From assembly GCA_045568635.1 (NCBI GenBank), contig JBJLAO010000004.1, forward strand, positions 248,001-312,000: a stretch of DNA of 64,000 bases. The letters run 5' to 3'. Of this stretch, positions 17,255-25,939 are shown one piece after another. The notes under the pieces were generated by a model. The model was given only the letters and a program-made list of their open reading frames with translations. It made no database searches and was not told the origin of the DNA. A program made the position numbers and the translations under genes. Origin of the DNA: MedAcidi-G1 sp000817085. Its GTDB lineage: Bacteria > Actinomycetota > Acidimicrobiia > Acidimicrobiales > MedAcidi-G1. Every line of letters begins with the position of its first letter. Positions within the stretch are counted from its first letter, which is position 1.

Positions 17255-20200
17255 TTGCGTTTAACTGCCGCTGTTTTTCTGGTCGTATCGGCTCTGGTGT
17301 TTATACGACCTGACCCTGTGGAGGCGTGGAGTTCCAATGACCGCGCTGTTGCCGTATTCGGCGGCGGCGTCTCCACATATGCACATGGCTATTCGGTGGT
17401 GGTCGACTCCTCGGGCAACATCTACACCACCGGGAAGTTCGGGAGCGCAGGCGCTGGAAATGTAACAGTCGACTTCGACCCGGGTCCAGGTACCGCCAAC
17501 CTCACTCCGAACGGTCACTACGACGCGTTCGTGTCAAAATTGGACTCGTCTGGGGACCTGGTGTGGGCTAAGAGTTTCGGCGGCGGCGAAACCGAGGAGT
17601 CTCTTTCGGTGGCGGTCGACTCGTCGGGCAACGTATACACCACCGGGAGGTTCATGGCTACAGTCGACTTCGACCCGGGTGCGGGAACCGAGGAGTTAAC
17701 ATCAGTAGGCACTCACGACGTATTTGTGTCTAAGCTGGACTCGTCAGGCAACTACGTGTGGGCCAAGAACTTCGGCGCGGTCGCCGGTATGTTTTCATTC
17801 AATCGGGGTGAAGCGGTGGCGGTCGACTCTTCGAACAACGTCTACATCACCGGGTCTTTCACCGGTACGGTTGACTTCGACCCAGGTCCAGGCACCGCCA
17901 ACCTCACCGCTTCCAACAACAACAAAACATTCGTGTTGAAGTTGGACTCGTCCGGGAACCTGGTGTGGGTCAAACAGATCGGCAGTCGGACGGTTACTTC
18001 GATAGCGCTCGACTCGTCGGGCAACGTATACACCACTGGCGATTTCAACGGTACGGCCGACTTCGACCCGGGTGCGGGAACCACCAACCTAACTCAGAAC
18101 GGCGGCGGCTACGACGCGTTCGTGTCAAAGTTGGACTCGTCCGGGGACCTGGTGTGGGCTAAGAGTTTCGGTGGCAGCGGCTCGCACTCTCTCTATAGTA
18201 ATTCGGTGGCGGTTGACTCGTCGGGCAACGTATACACCACCGGGCAACTCTGGAGCACGGCCGACTTCGACCCAGGTGCGGGAACCACCAACCTCACCTC
18301 TGTCTCCGGCACAGACGTGTTCGTGTCGAAGCTGGACTCATCCGGGGACCTGGTGTGGGCTGCAAACTTCGGCGGCGAAGGCACTAGCGCAGAGGACGGC
18401 ACCTCGGTGGCCGTCGACTCGTCGGGCAACGCCTACATCACCGGAGAATTCACCGGTCCGGCTGACTTCGACCCGGGTGCGGGAACGACCACCCTCACCC
18501 CAGCTCCTCCTAACAACGCCAGCGATTGCCCCTGCAACCGAGAAGTGTTCGTGTTGAAGTTGGGCTCCTCCGGGGACCTGGTGTGGGCCAAGAACTTCGG
18601 CAACTACAGCGGTGAGGAGGTCGAGTCGATAGCGGTCGATTCGTCGGGCAACGTGTACACCACCGGGAGGTTCAGCGGGACAGTCGACTTCGACCCGGGT
18701 CCAGGTACCGCCAACCTCGGGGATGAGTACAGCAACGTGTTTGTGTCGAAGCTGGATTCCTCAGGGAACCTGGCGCCTGCGGTTGCAGCCACCCCTGGGA
18801 CTCCCGGGTTCACGTTGTCGACAACGTCGGTGTCAGTGGCGGAGTCTGGTACGACTGCCACATTCAGTGTCGTGCTTGACGCACAACCGGCAGGCAATGT
18901 GGTCATTTACGCTTTCTCCAGCGACCCCGGTGAAGCTCAGGTAGGTGCTCCTTTGACGTTCACATCTTCGAACTGGGCTACTCCTCAGGATTTCACGATC
19001 ACAGGTCGTGACGATTCAATCGTTGATGGTGACCAGCAGGCGATCTTCACCGTGAAGATCGACGACGACCTGAGTCACGACAGTTACGACAACGTGGCAG
19101 ATCAGACGGTGACATCTACCACTTCTGATAACGAATCACCAGTTGTGACGACAACACCAATTGTAACGACAACACCAACGGCGACGACCACAACCACAAC
19201 CATTCCGGCTGGCTCGCCTTCGGTGGTTTTGTCTGCGGCCGCTATCGAAACTGATGCTTTCATCAGTTGGGTGCCTAATCCTGCTAATGGCGTACAGTCA
19301 CACGCTCTAGCTTGGCGTGACCCTTCTGGCAACTGGAGCATGCACAAATCCTATGACGGCAATGTTCTTAATGAAGAAACTATTTTTGACCTGTCCGACG
19401 GGATTCATTCGTTCGAGATCCTCACCGCATACGTCGACGGTAGTTTTGCAAAGTCGAACACAGCGTCCATTACCGTTCCCACACCACCGCCGTCTCCCAC
19501 ACCTGAACCTGAAGTTGTAGAAGTAGGAGGCTTTGATTGCGCGGCCTATCCGGCCCTCATACAGATCATGGGTAAACCCAATTCCGGCATGGAGGTCAAA
19601 CAGCTCGACATCGCCTCCGGCGAGTACACCGAGATCTATTCCATCCCGTTTGATCGCACCCCACCGTTCACCGGGATGAATGCCATTGGCATCAACCCTG
19701 TCGACTCGATCATTTACGGGCTGATGAAGTTGAGCACTGACTCCGCCTATCTGGTGCGCTTCGACGCACAGAACGTCGCGTTTCTTGCCCGGGTGCCGGA
19801 ACTGAGCGCCGCTGGAGGTGTCGACGATGAAGGAACCTTCGTCTGGGAGAAAGAAACCCACTTCTACGCGATCTACGGAATCGCCGAGATGGAAGGCTTC
19901 GCCAGCCCGAACGACGCCGTGGACCTGTCACAGATCAATCCTGTCGTTAGTGGACTGACGAACGTTTCAGATATCGCAACTCTCCGGGTTGATCTCGGTG
20001 ACGGCGAGGGCTCATACGCGATGGGGGTCACCCCGGGACGTCAACTCCGCATCTTCGGCTACGACAACCCGATGGGCGTCTGGTCGGTTGCACTTACCGA
20101 TTCGGATGGGTCGACCGCGGGAATCCCGGAAACAGACTTTGGTGCGGCTTGGAGTCACGACGACCGGATCTACTTCGGAGCCAACAGCGGAGCCGGCGTC

Positions 20201-21046
20201 TACGAGGTGTTGATCGACACCATCAATCTGGATGCCGGCACAGCCACCGTCAGGAAGGTCGCAAATTCGCAAGCCACAGCGTGGAACGATGGCACTACCT
20301 GCGTGGGCATAGATTTCGTCGAACCTGACCCAACACCTGACCCAACACCTGACCCAACCGGACCTGACCCAACCGGACCAGACCCAACACCTGACCCAAC
20401 CGGACCAGACCCAACACCAGACCCAACACCAGACCCAACCGGACCAGACCCAACACCAGACCCAACACCAGACCCAACCGGACCAGACCCAACCGGACCA
20501 GACCCAACCGGACCAGACCCAACCGGACCAGACCCAACACCAGACCCAACCGGACCAGACCCAACACCAGACCCAACCGGACCTGACCCAACCGGACCAG
20601 ACCCAACCGGACCTGACCCAACCGAACCTGACCCAACACCTAACCCAATGGGATTATTAGAAGAAGTTGAGACGCAGACCAGCACTACAACAACTCTTGA
20701 CGTCGAAGAAGAAGTAACAAGTCAAGCTCTTTCTAAAGTCGAAACTGAAGAATCTGACGACGACGAAGGGTCGTTTCCTACAGTCGGCCTGATCGGTGCT
20801 CTAGCTGCTCTCACAGCCGTAGCCGGACTGGGGCTGACTTCAACTGGTCAACTCATACGTAGGAGAATCAACGGCTTCCTAGCAGGATCAATCCTAGGAT
20901 TTTTGATACTTGGCCGTAAACGAAACCGTTGCGAACACTGTAACAAACTAGTGACAAGCAAAGAAGGCATCCTTGTCGACGAAGACGACAACTACGAATG
21001 CGATAAAAACCCTGATAGCGACCACCACCAACTTAAAGAAAAATAA
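17255..21046 (+). CDS. Secreted multidomain surface protein: seven SBBP-like propeller repeats, Calx-beta, FN3-like, DUF6923-like, DPT repeats, membrane anchor
   Basis: This 1263-residue protein starts at a TTG and has a signal peptide (MRLTAAVFLVVSALVF ... VEA). Seven repeats follow, each with VDSSGNVYTTG, V/ADFDPGxGT and KLDSSGxLVWAK, which suit a seven-bladed beta propeller. Next come a Calx-beta-like domain (FTLSTTSVSVAESGTTATFSV), a threonine-rich linker, an FN3-like domain, and a DUF6923-like region (MNAIGINPVDSIIYGL). About 23 DPTP/DPTGP units then form a stalk. The end has two hydrophobic segments (GLIGALAALTAVAGLGL; FLAGSILGFLILG) and a short Cys/His tail CEHCNK. The first 1130 residues are GC-rich, and the tail from about 20645 matches the AT-richer background. 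Its role is unknown; display at the cell surface is inferred. Confidence 0.75.
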   Translation: MRLTAAVFLVVSALVFIRPDPVEAWSSNDRAVAVFGGGVSTYAHGYSVVVDSSGNIYTTGKFGSAGAGNVTVDFDPGPGTANLTPNGHYDAFVSKLDSSGDLVWAKSFGGGETEESLSVAVDSSGNVYTTGRFMATVDFDPGAGTEELTSVGTHDVFVSKLDSSGNYVWAKNFGAVAGMFSFNRGEAVAVDSSNNVYITGSFTGTVDFDPGPGTANLTASNNNKTFVLKLDSSGNLVWVKQIGSRTVTSIALDSSGNVYTTGDFNGTADFDPGAGTTNLTQNGGGYDAFVSKLDSSGDLVWAKSFGGSGSHSLYSNSVAVDSSGNVYTTGQLWSTADFDPGAGTTNLTSVSGTDVFVSKLDSSGDLVWAANFGGEGTSAEDGTSVAVDSSGNAYITGEFTGPADFDPGAGTTTLTPAPPNNASDCPCNREVFVLKLGSSGDLVWAKNFGNYSGEEVESIAVDSSGNVYTTGRFSGTVDFDPGPGTANLGDEYSNVFVSKLDSSGNLAPAVAATPGTPGFTLSTTSVSVAESGTTATFSVVLDAQPAGNVVIYAFSSDPGEAQVGAPLTFTSSNWATPQDFTITGRDDSIVDGDQQAIFTVKIDDDLSHDSYDNVADQTVTSTTSDNESPVVTTTPIVTTTPTATTTTTTIPAGSPSVVLSAAAIETDAFISWVPNPANGVQSHALAWRDPSGNWSMHKSYDGNVLNEETIFDLSDGIHSFEILTAYVDGSFAKSNTASITVPTPPPSPTPEPEVVEVGGFDCAAYPALIQIMGKPNSGMEVKQLDIASGEYTEIYSIPFDRTPPFTGMNAIGINPVDSIIYGLMKLSTDSAYLVRFDAQNVAFLARVPELSAAGGVDDEGTFVWEKETHFYAIYGIAEMEGFASPNDAVDLSQINPVVSGLTNVSDIATLRVDLGDGEGSYAMGVTPGRQLRIFGYDNPMGVWSVALTDSDGSTAGIPETDFGAAWSHDDRIYFGANSGAGVYEVLIDTINLDAGTATVRKVANSQATAWNDGTTCVGIDFVEPDPTPDPTPDPTGPDPTGPDPTPDPTGPDPTPDPTPDPTGPDPTPDPTPDPTGPDPTGPDPTGPDPTGPDPTPDPTGPDPTPDPTGPDPTGPDPTGPDPTEPDPTPNPMGLLEEVETQTSTTTTLDVEEEVTSQALSKVETEESDDDEGSFPTVGLIGALAALTAVAGLGLTSTGQLIRRRINGFLAGSILGFLILGRKRNRCEHCNKLVTSKEGILVDEDDNYECDKNPDSDHHQLKEK
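17380..18770 (+). repeat. Seven tandem propeller repeats (DNA and protein level)
   Basis: Units of about 55-70 codons recur seven times, marked by VDFDPG or ADFDPG at each. The DNA is also conserved: GACTCGTCGGGCAACGTATA recurs in several copies with few changes. This suggests recent expansion or gene conversion, and it makes the region prone to assembly collapse. Confidence 0.8.
20327..20643 (+). repeat. Minisatellite encoding DPTP/DPTGP stalk
   Basis: About 23 units alternate between 12-base (D-P-T-P) and 15-base (D-P-T-G-P) forms. All are multiples of three, so gain or loss of units keeps the frame. The opposite strand is open in two frames only because of this repetitive composition. Confidence 0.9.
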
Positions 21047-21059
21047 TCCGGTTTTCTTG

Positions 21060-21134
21060 TCGGGCTGGGGAGATTTGAACTCCCGACCTTCGGTCCCCCA
21101 GACCGACGCGCTAACCAAGCTGCGCCACAGCCCG
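21060..21134 (-). tRNA. tRNA-Pro (GGG)
   Basis: On the minus strand the seven-base acceptor stem CGGGCTG pairs with CAGCCCG, followed by discriminator A. The anticodon stem TCGGT/ACCGA encloses the loop CTGGGGG, giving anticodon GGG. The T arm reads TCGGGAGTTCAAATCTCCCCA, close to the consensus GGTTCAAATC pattern. CCA is not encoded. It lies 13 bases beyond the giant surface-protein gene and convergent to it. Confidence 0.92.
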
Positions 21135-21209
21135 CCGACACGAACTCTAACGGTTTTATAAGGTCTCTAAACAGTCGTAGGATTTTCACAAAGCTGCCTC
21201 CGCGACTAG

Positions 21210-21233
21210 AGTTTTCCGCCGAAGGGGAAAACT
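21210..21233 (+). promoter_or_regulatory. Hairpin covering the ribosome binding site of the first transporter gene
   Basis: AGTTTTCC at 21210-21217 and GGAAAACT at 21226-21233 form a perfect eight-base stem with an eight-base loop. AAGGGG (21222-21227), the likely Shine-Dalgarno, is partly in the loop and stem, and the TTG start at 21233 begins in the last paired base. The fold is read directly; regulation is inference. Confidence 0.45.
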
Positions 21234-22363
21234 TGATAAACAAACTACTTGGCGGCTTAGTGCCATTTATTGCAGCGCTAGCCGCTTTCGCTTGCGGAGC
21301 AATCATGCTCGTAGCTTTAGGTGCGAACCCCTTTGTAGGCATAGAAGCAATTTTCGATGGGGCTTTTGGTAGCGGCGACAGAATTGCTGTAACAGCTGTT
21401 CGAGCCACTCCTCTCATTCTCGTCGGTGCAGGCATCGCTATTGCTTTCCGCACGAACGTTATAAACATCGGTGGGGAAAGCCAAATTATCGCTGGAGCTC
21501 TTCTCGCCACTGTCACTGCTCTAGCCCTACCGAACCTGCCTGCTGTTGTCCTAATTCCACTGATAATCGTCGCTGGCGCTGTAGGTGGTGGAATTCTCGG
21601 AGCTATACCTGGCGCTCTTAAAGCCTACGCATCTGTAAATGAGATTCTTAGCACAATAATGCTCAACCTCATGATGGTTCAGTTCATGAACTATCTTCTT
21701 AGAGGTCCTCTAATCGACCCCTACGAACTGCAAGCAGGAACTCGAATACCTCAAACGCAGAGACTTTCAGACAATGCTGCTCTCCCTTCACTCGCAGGTG
21801 ACACCAGACTCCACTTAGGGGTCCTTATCGCCGTATTAGCAGCTGGCGCCGCCTACGTTATTTTGTGGCGCACACCAATCGGTTTCCGACTAAGAGCTGT
21901 GGGGCACTCCCCTAAAGCTGCAAGAGCCGCTGGAATAAACGTGAAACGAAACATCACTTTAGCTTTAACTATTTCTGGTTCGCTTGCCGGAATAGCAGGA
22001 GCCATTCTGGTTTTCGGAAGCGAAGGTCAACGAATGGTAACAGACGGTTCTGCTACTGGCTTTACAAGCAGCGCAGGATTCAACGGTATCGTCGCAGCAT
22101 TATTCGGAGGTCTTCACCCCTTATGGACAGTTCCTTCAGCTTTTCTCTTCGGAGCTTTACTAACCGGAGCTACACAACTACAACGAGTCCTGCAAGTACC
22201 TTCTTCCCTTGCGGTGGCAATGAACGGGCTGATCGTAATTTTTGTTATAAGCAGCTCGCGTGTCAGGGGTTGGCTCGATAAAACACTTAGTGACTCAAAA
22301 CTGTTCAAGGAACAAGAAGATTCAAATTCACCACATGAAGAAAAGAGTCAGATAAATGGGTGA
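21233..22363 (+). CDS. BMP-type (nucleoside/simple sugar) ABC transporter permease 1
   Basis: This 376-residue integral membrane permease belongs to the branched-chain amino acid/ribose permease superfamily, in the branch that works with BMP-family binding proteins (YufP/NupB-like). Hydrophobic segments run through the protein, and the family cytoplasmic loop appears as RAVGHSPKAARAAGI near residues 221-235. IALRTNVINIGGE-like text (IAFRTNVINIGGES) near residue 68 is also characteristic. The TTG start follows AAGGGG. Its end overlaps the second permease gene by eight bases. Relatives import nucleosides or purines, but substrate specificity cannot be read here. Confidence 0.85.
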   Translation: MINKLLGGLVPFIAALAAFACGAIMLVALGANPFVGIEAIFDGAFGSGDRIAVTAVRATPLILVGAGIAIAFRTNVINIGGESQIIAGALLATVTALALPNLPAVVLIPLIIVAGAVGGGILGAIPGALKAYASVNEILSTIMLNLMMVQFMNYLLRGPLIDPYELQAGTRIPQTQRLSDNAALPSLAGDTRLHLGVLIAVLAAGAAYVILWRTPIGFRLRAVGHSPKAARAAGINVKRNITLALTISGSLAGIAGAILVFGSEGQRMVTDGSATGFTSSAGFNGIVAALFGGLHPLWTVPSAFLFGALLTGATQLQRVLQVPSSLAVAMNGLIVIFVISSSRVRGWLDKTLSDSKLFKEQEDSNSPHEEKSQING

Positions 22364-23285
22364 CTTTTTCACAACCAGCGTTCTGGTAGCCACAGCAGCT
22401 TCAGCCGTTCGTCTCGCTACCCCATACCTACTGGCCGCATTGGGTGAAACTATCGGACAACGCAGCGGAGTTCTGAACCTCGGTGTTGATGGCGTTATGA
22501 TGCTAAGCGCTTTTTTCTCCTATTGGACCGTTCTCGAAACTGGCAATATGTGGTTAGGTGTTCTAGTAGCCTTGCTGGTCGGTCTCATAATGGGCGTTCT
22601 TTACGGTGTTATAACCGTTTTCTTTGAAGCGACTCAAGGCATAAGCGGAATAGGTATTTTTATTTTTGGTTTAGGTTTCAGCGATCTTCTCTTCCGTCAA
22701 CAAGTGGGAACACCAAAACCCATACGCCGTCTTCCTAATATTGAAATACCGCTCTTATCTGATATTCCTTATATAGGCGAACCTCTTTTCCAACGCAACC
22801 TTTTGACCTATTTAGCTTTCGCTCTTGTGCCGGTAACAGTCATTGTGCTCAACAAAACGACCTTCGGCCTTAATATAAGATCTGTGGGAGAGAACCCTCA
22901 AGCTGCCGACAGCCTTGGAGTCTCCGTCGAACGCACACGCTTCTCCGCGATAATGATCGGAAACGCATTCGCAGGTTTAGCAGGCGCCGCTCTAGTTCTA
23001 CAGCTCGGAATTTTCCAACCTCATTTAACCCAGGGAATGGGTTTTATAGCCGTAGCTCTCGTTTACTTCGGCGCATGGAAACCATTGGGCGTAATGGGCG
23101 GTGCCTTACTCTTTGGATTGGTCAATGCAGTTGTTCTCCAATGGAAAGCTCTGGGAATAATTCCTGTGAGTATTTCAGACTTAGCTGGAATGGCGCCGGC
23201 TGTCGTGACGATAATTGCCTTAGTGCTTTTAGCCAGAAGAGTTAACGCACCAGCAGCTCTAACTAAACCGTTTATAAGGAGTTAA
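22356..23285 (+). CDS. BMP-type (nucleoside/simple sugar) ABC transporter permease 2
   Basis: This 309-residue second permease subunit (YufQ/NupC-like branch) begins with LATPYLLAALGETIGQRSGVLNLGVDGVMM. Its cytoplasmic coupling loop is RSVGENPQAADSLGVSVERTR near residues 172-192. About eight to ten hydrophobic segments are visible. The ATG lies inside the end of the first permease gene, so translation is coupled. The two permeases would form a heterodimer with the two-domain ATPase encoded downstream. Confidence 0.85.
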   Translation: MGDFFTTSVLVATAASAVRLATPYLLAALGETIGQRSGVLNLGVDGVMMLSAFFSYWTVLETGNMWLGVLVALLVGLIMGVLYGVITVFFEATQGISGIGIFIFGLGFSDLLFRQQVGTPKPIRRLPNIEIPLLSDIPYIGEPLFQRNLLTYLAFALVPVTVIVLNKTTFGLNIRSVGENPQAADSLGVSVERTRFSAIMIGNAFAGLAGAALVLQLGIFQPHLTQGMGFIAVALVYFGAWKPLGVMGGALLFGLVNAVVLQWKALGIIPVSISDLAGMAPAVVTIIALVLLARRVNAPAALTKPFIRS

Positions 23286-23331
23286 AAAGTTCTATTAAAT
23301 CGGGGAGACCCGTAAGGGAAAGGAAATAAAT

Positions 23332-24318
23332 ATGAGAAAGAAAGTGAGGCTCTTAACAAGCCTCTTGGCGCTACTAGGGTCTTTTGTCTTAGTAGCATCC
23401 GCTTGCGGGTCGTCATCTGACGACTCCAGTGACACTAGCGGTGCTTTAACTATGGCAATTGTAGCTCCTAGCGCCTCTGACGATCTGGCTTTCAGCCAGA
23501 GCATGGTTGACTCCGTCAACGCACTTGATAGAGAAATAACTCTTTCAATCACTGACGGAACTTTCATTGTTGAAGAGGCAGCAGCTGCTATCCGTGGATA
23601 TGCAGAAGATGGAAGCGACATTGTTATCGCCCACGGCACCCAGTTCGGTGCATCGTTAGCGGAAATAGCACCTGACTTCCCAGATACTACATTCATCTGG
23701 GGTACTGCTACAGATACCCAAGGTTTAGATAACGTTTTTGCTTACTATCCAGCCTCAGATGAGGGCGGTTACGTAAATGGCGTTGTTGCAGCAGCTGTAT
23801 CAGAAAATGGAAAAATCGGTGTAGTAGGACCCGTAGAAGCGGGTGATGCTGTTCCATACATAAATGGTTTCACCACTGCCGCTAAAGCTGGAGGCGCTGA
23901 AGTAAGCGTCACCTACACAGGTTCATTCGGAGACGTGGCACTCGCAGCAGAAGCTGCACAAGCACATCTTGCAAATAATGCTGACGTTCTAACCGGAACA
24001 GCTCAGATGGTTGTAGGAGCCGTAGGTGTAGCAGCTGATGCTGGAGTTCCATGGTTCGGAACCCAGTCAAATCAAACTTCTCTTGCACCAGATTTAGTTA
24101 TCGCTTCACAGGTTTACCATTGGGAAGTAGTGCTCGAAGAGATGCTTGATCTTCGAGATTCAGGTACCAAAGGTGGTAAAGCTTTTGAAATCAATCTGGC
24201 TAACGGTGGTCTAGTCATCGAATTCAATGACGGTTACGGCCTCTCAGATGACATTAAAGCTAGTGCCGATGCAGCAATCGCTGGCATCATTGACGGCTCT
24301 ATCAATACTGGAGCTTAG
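23332..24318 (+). CDS. BMP family ABC transporter substrate-binding lipoprotein
   Basis: This 328-residue lipoprotein has a signal MRKKVRLLTSLLALLGSFVLVASAC with the lipobox ASAC ending at residue 25, then a Ser/Asp-rich linker. The mature part follows the BMP/Med family (PnrA-like): AIVAPSASDDLAFSQSMVD, ADIVIAHGTQFG-like text (SDIVIAHGTQFG), and ASDEGGYVNGVVAA. Relatives bind nucleosides. GGGAAAGGAAAT precedes the ATG. The gene stands between the permease genes and the ATPase gene and is followed by a long hairpin, which could keep its transcript abundant relative to the ATPase part (inference). Confidence 0.88.
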   Translation: MRKKVRLLTSLLALLGSFVLVASACGSSSDDSSDTSGALTMAIVAPSASDDLAFSQSMVDSVNALDREITLSITDGTFIVEEAAAAIRGYAEDGSDIVIAHGTQFGASLAEIAPDFPDTTFIWGTATDTQGLDNVFAYYPASDEGGYVNGVVAAAVSENGKIGVVGPVEAGDAVPYINGFTTAAKAGGAEVSVTYTGSFGDVALAAEAAQAHLANNADVLTGTAQMVVGAVGVAADAGVPWFGTQSNQTSLAPDLVIASQVYHWEVVLEEMLDLRDSGTKGGKAFEINLANGGLVIEFNDGYGLSDDIKASADAAIAGIIDGSINTGA

Positions 24319-24331
24319 AAACTTAAACGAA

Positions 24332-24383
24332 AAGAGCTAATTATCCCCGTGCGGCGACAATGTCGTCCCACGGGGATGCTCTT
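24332..24383 (+). promoter_or_regulatory. Long intercistronic hairpin after the binding-protein gene
   Basis: AAGAGC (24332-24337) pairs with GCTCTT (24378-24383), outside ATCCCCGTG pairing with CACGGGGAT and an inner GGCGACA/TGTCGTC stem. No run of T follows, so it does not look like a classical intrinsic terminator. An mRNA-stabilising or partial read-through element is more likely. Confidence 0.55.
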
Positions 24384-24403
24384 GACTAGAACAAAGAAAT
24401 TAA

Positions 24404-25927
24404 ATGACAGATACAAACAACAACCTTCTTGAAATGAGGGGAGTTACAAAACGTTTTCCTGGCGTGGTTGCCAACAACAACATTGATCTTGACGTCAGGT
24501 ACGGCGAAGTCCATACGCTACTTGGAGAAAATGGTGCTGGGAAAAGCACTCTGGTGAAAATACTTTTTGGTCTCTATCAAGCTGATGAAGGCGAGATTTT
24601 ACTTCGAGGTGAGCCAATAGACATAGACTCACCATCTGCAGCTATAGATTCACGCGTGGGAATGATCCACCAACATTTCATGCTTGTGCCGACTTTGACT
24701 GTTTGTGAAAATGTCGCACTGGGTACCGCCTCAAACCGTCGACCTTTCACTGATCTGGAAAATGTTGCAACCCGCATATCCGACATCTCGAACGAACACG
24801 GGTTAGCTGTCGATCCTTCGGTAAAAGTTGAACATCTATCTGTAGGTGAACGGCAACGAGTGGAAATAATTAAAGCGTTGTACAGAGATGCAGAATTACT
24901 CGTCCTTGATGAACCAACAGCTGTTCTTACTCCTAAAGAAGTGGAAGATTTATTTGTTATCTTGCGCCGAATGGCTGATAGTGGAAAAGGTCTAATTTTC
25001 ATTTCTCATAAATTGCGTGAAGTCATGTCTCTAAGCGACCGAATTACAGTTTTACGTGATGGTGAGGTTGTAGGAGAAACCACTCCATCTAAGACAGACA
25101 GGCAGGAACTCGCCCAGATGATGGTCGGGAGGGATGTACGACTCACTCCCGACTTGCCTGAAAGCAAATTAGGTGCGAAACGTTTGACATTATCTGACCT
25201 AACAGTTATTGGAGATAACGAAACTGTCGCTGTGAAGAAGGTTTCTTTTGATATACATGCTGGTGAAATCCTCGGAATTGCTGGAGTATCGGGTAACGGC
25301 CAGCGAGAATTAGCTGAAGCAATCGCAGGCTTAAGGGAAATAGAGTCAGGCAGCTCAATTGAGTTAGATGGCTCAGATATAACTCTGAGCAGTACTCATG
25401 AACGTCGTGAAAAAGGTCTGGGTTTTATACCTGAAGAACGCATACCCGATGGAGCTATCCCAGATTTTACGGTTAGTGAAAACCTGGTGCTAGTCAATCA
25501 TGGAGATGAAAATTTCACAAAACGCGGTTTCTTCTCATTCGATTCGATCAGAGACCATAATGTTGAACTGGTCAGCGACTTCGATGTGAAAACACCTAGT
25601 ATCGAAACCCCAACCTCAAGTCTCTCGGGGGGAAATATACAGAAAGTAATTTTGGCTAGGGAACTTTCGGCAAAGCCAACTTTTTTACTCGCTTGTCAAC
25701 CAACACGCGGGGTCGATATCGGGGCAGCAGAATACATACATAACTGTCTCATCGAACAACGTGATATTGGTACAGCCACTCTATTAATATCTGAAGATCT
25801 TGATGAGGTAATCGGCCTTTCAGATCGAATAGCTGTCATGTACGAAGGTGAAATTATTTCAATTATTTCAGGGGAAAATGTCGAACGAAACAAAATAGGT
25901 CTTCTGATGGCAGGTGTAAAAGATTAA
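24404..25927 (+). CDS. BMP-type ABC transporter ATPase, two nucleotide-binding domains
   Basis: This 507-residue protein has two fused ABC domains. The first has Walker A GENGAGKST, signature LSVGERQRVE and Walker B ELLVLDEPT. The second has a degenerate Walker A region GVSGNGQREL, signature LSGGNIQKV, and TFLLACQPTRGVDIG, where the usual DEPT becomes CQPT. That degeneracy is normal for the RbsA/BMP-linked family, so one site is expected to hydrolyse poorly. It completes the transporter: two permeases, a lipoprotein and an ATPase. The ATG is 20 bases after the intercistronic hairpin. Confidence 0.88.
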   Translation: MTDTNNNLLEMRGVTKRFPGVVANNNIDLDVRYGEVHTLLGENGAGKSTLVKILFGLYQADEGEILLRGEPIDIDSPSAAIDSRVGMIHQHFMLVPTLTVCENVALGTASNRRPFTDLENVATRISDISNEHGLAVDPSVKVEHLSVGERQRVEIIKALYRDAELLVLDEPTAVLTPKEVEDLFVILRRMADSGKGLIFISHKLREVMSLSDRITVLRDGEVVGETTPSKTDRQELAQMMVGRDVRLTPDLPESKLGAKRLTLSDLTVIGDNETVAVKKVSFDIHAGEILGIAGVSGNGQRELAEAIAGLREIESGSSIELDGSDITLSSTHERREKGLGFIPEERIPDGAIPDFTVSENLVLVNHGDENFTKRGFFSFDSIRDHNVELVSDFDVKTPSIETPTSSLSGGNIQKVILARELSAKPTFLLACQPTRGVDIGAAEYIHNCLIEQRDIGTATLLISEDLDEVIGLSDRIAVMYEGEIISIISGENVERNKIGLLMAGVKD

Positions 25928-25939
25928 TTTTCTTGGTCA

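Noticed and set aside
20327..20643. Possible CRISPR-like repeat array
   Set aside because: Units are contiguous, coding and in frame, with no unique spacers; no cas genes are present.
20200..20685. Long open frames on the minus strand opposite the DPT repeats (161 and 114 residues)
   Set aside because: They are low-complexity by-products of a repeat lacking stops in several frames. The plus-strand frame has a signal peptide, domains and an anchor.
16125..21134. Genomic island inserted at the tRNA-Pro gene
   Set aside because: The composition differs, but no integrase was seen and no copy of the tRNA end was noticed at the other boundary. The compositional switch lies inside a gene, not at the tRNA.
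24343..24377. Intrinsic terminator after the binding-protein gene
   Set aside because: The stem is strong but is followed by GCTCTTGACT rather than a T-run, and the ATPase gene of the same transporter follows closely.
24404..25927. Apparent loss of the Walker B acid in the second ATPase domain (ACQPTRG)
   Set aside because: Degenerate second sites with QPTRG are usual in the ATPases that work with BMP-family binding proteins.
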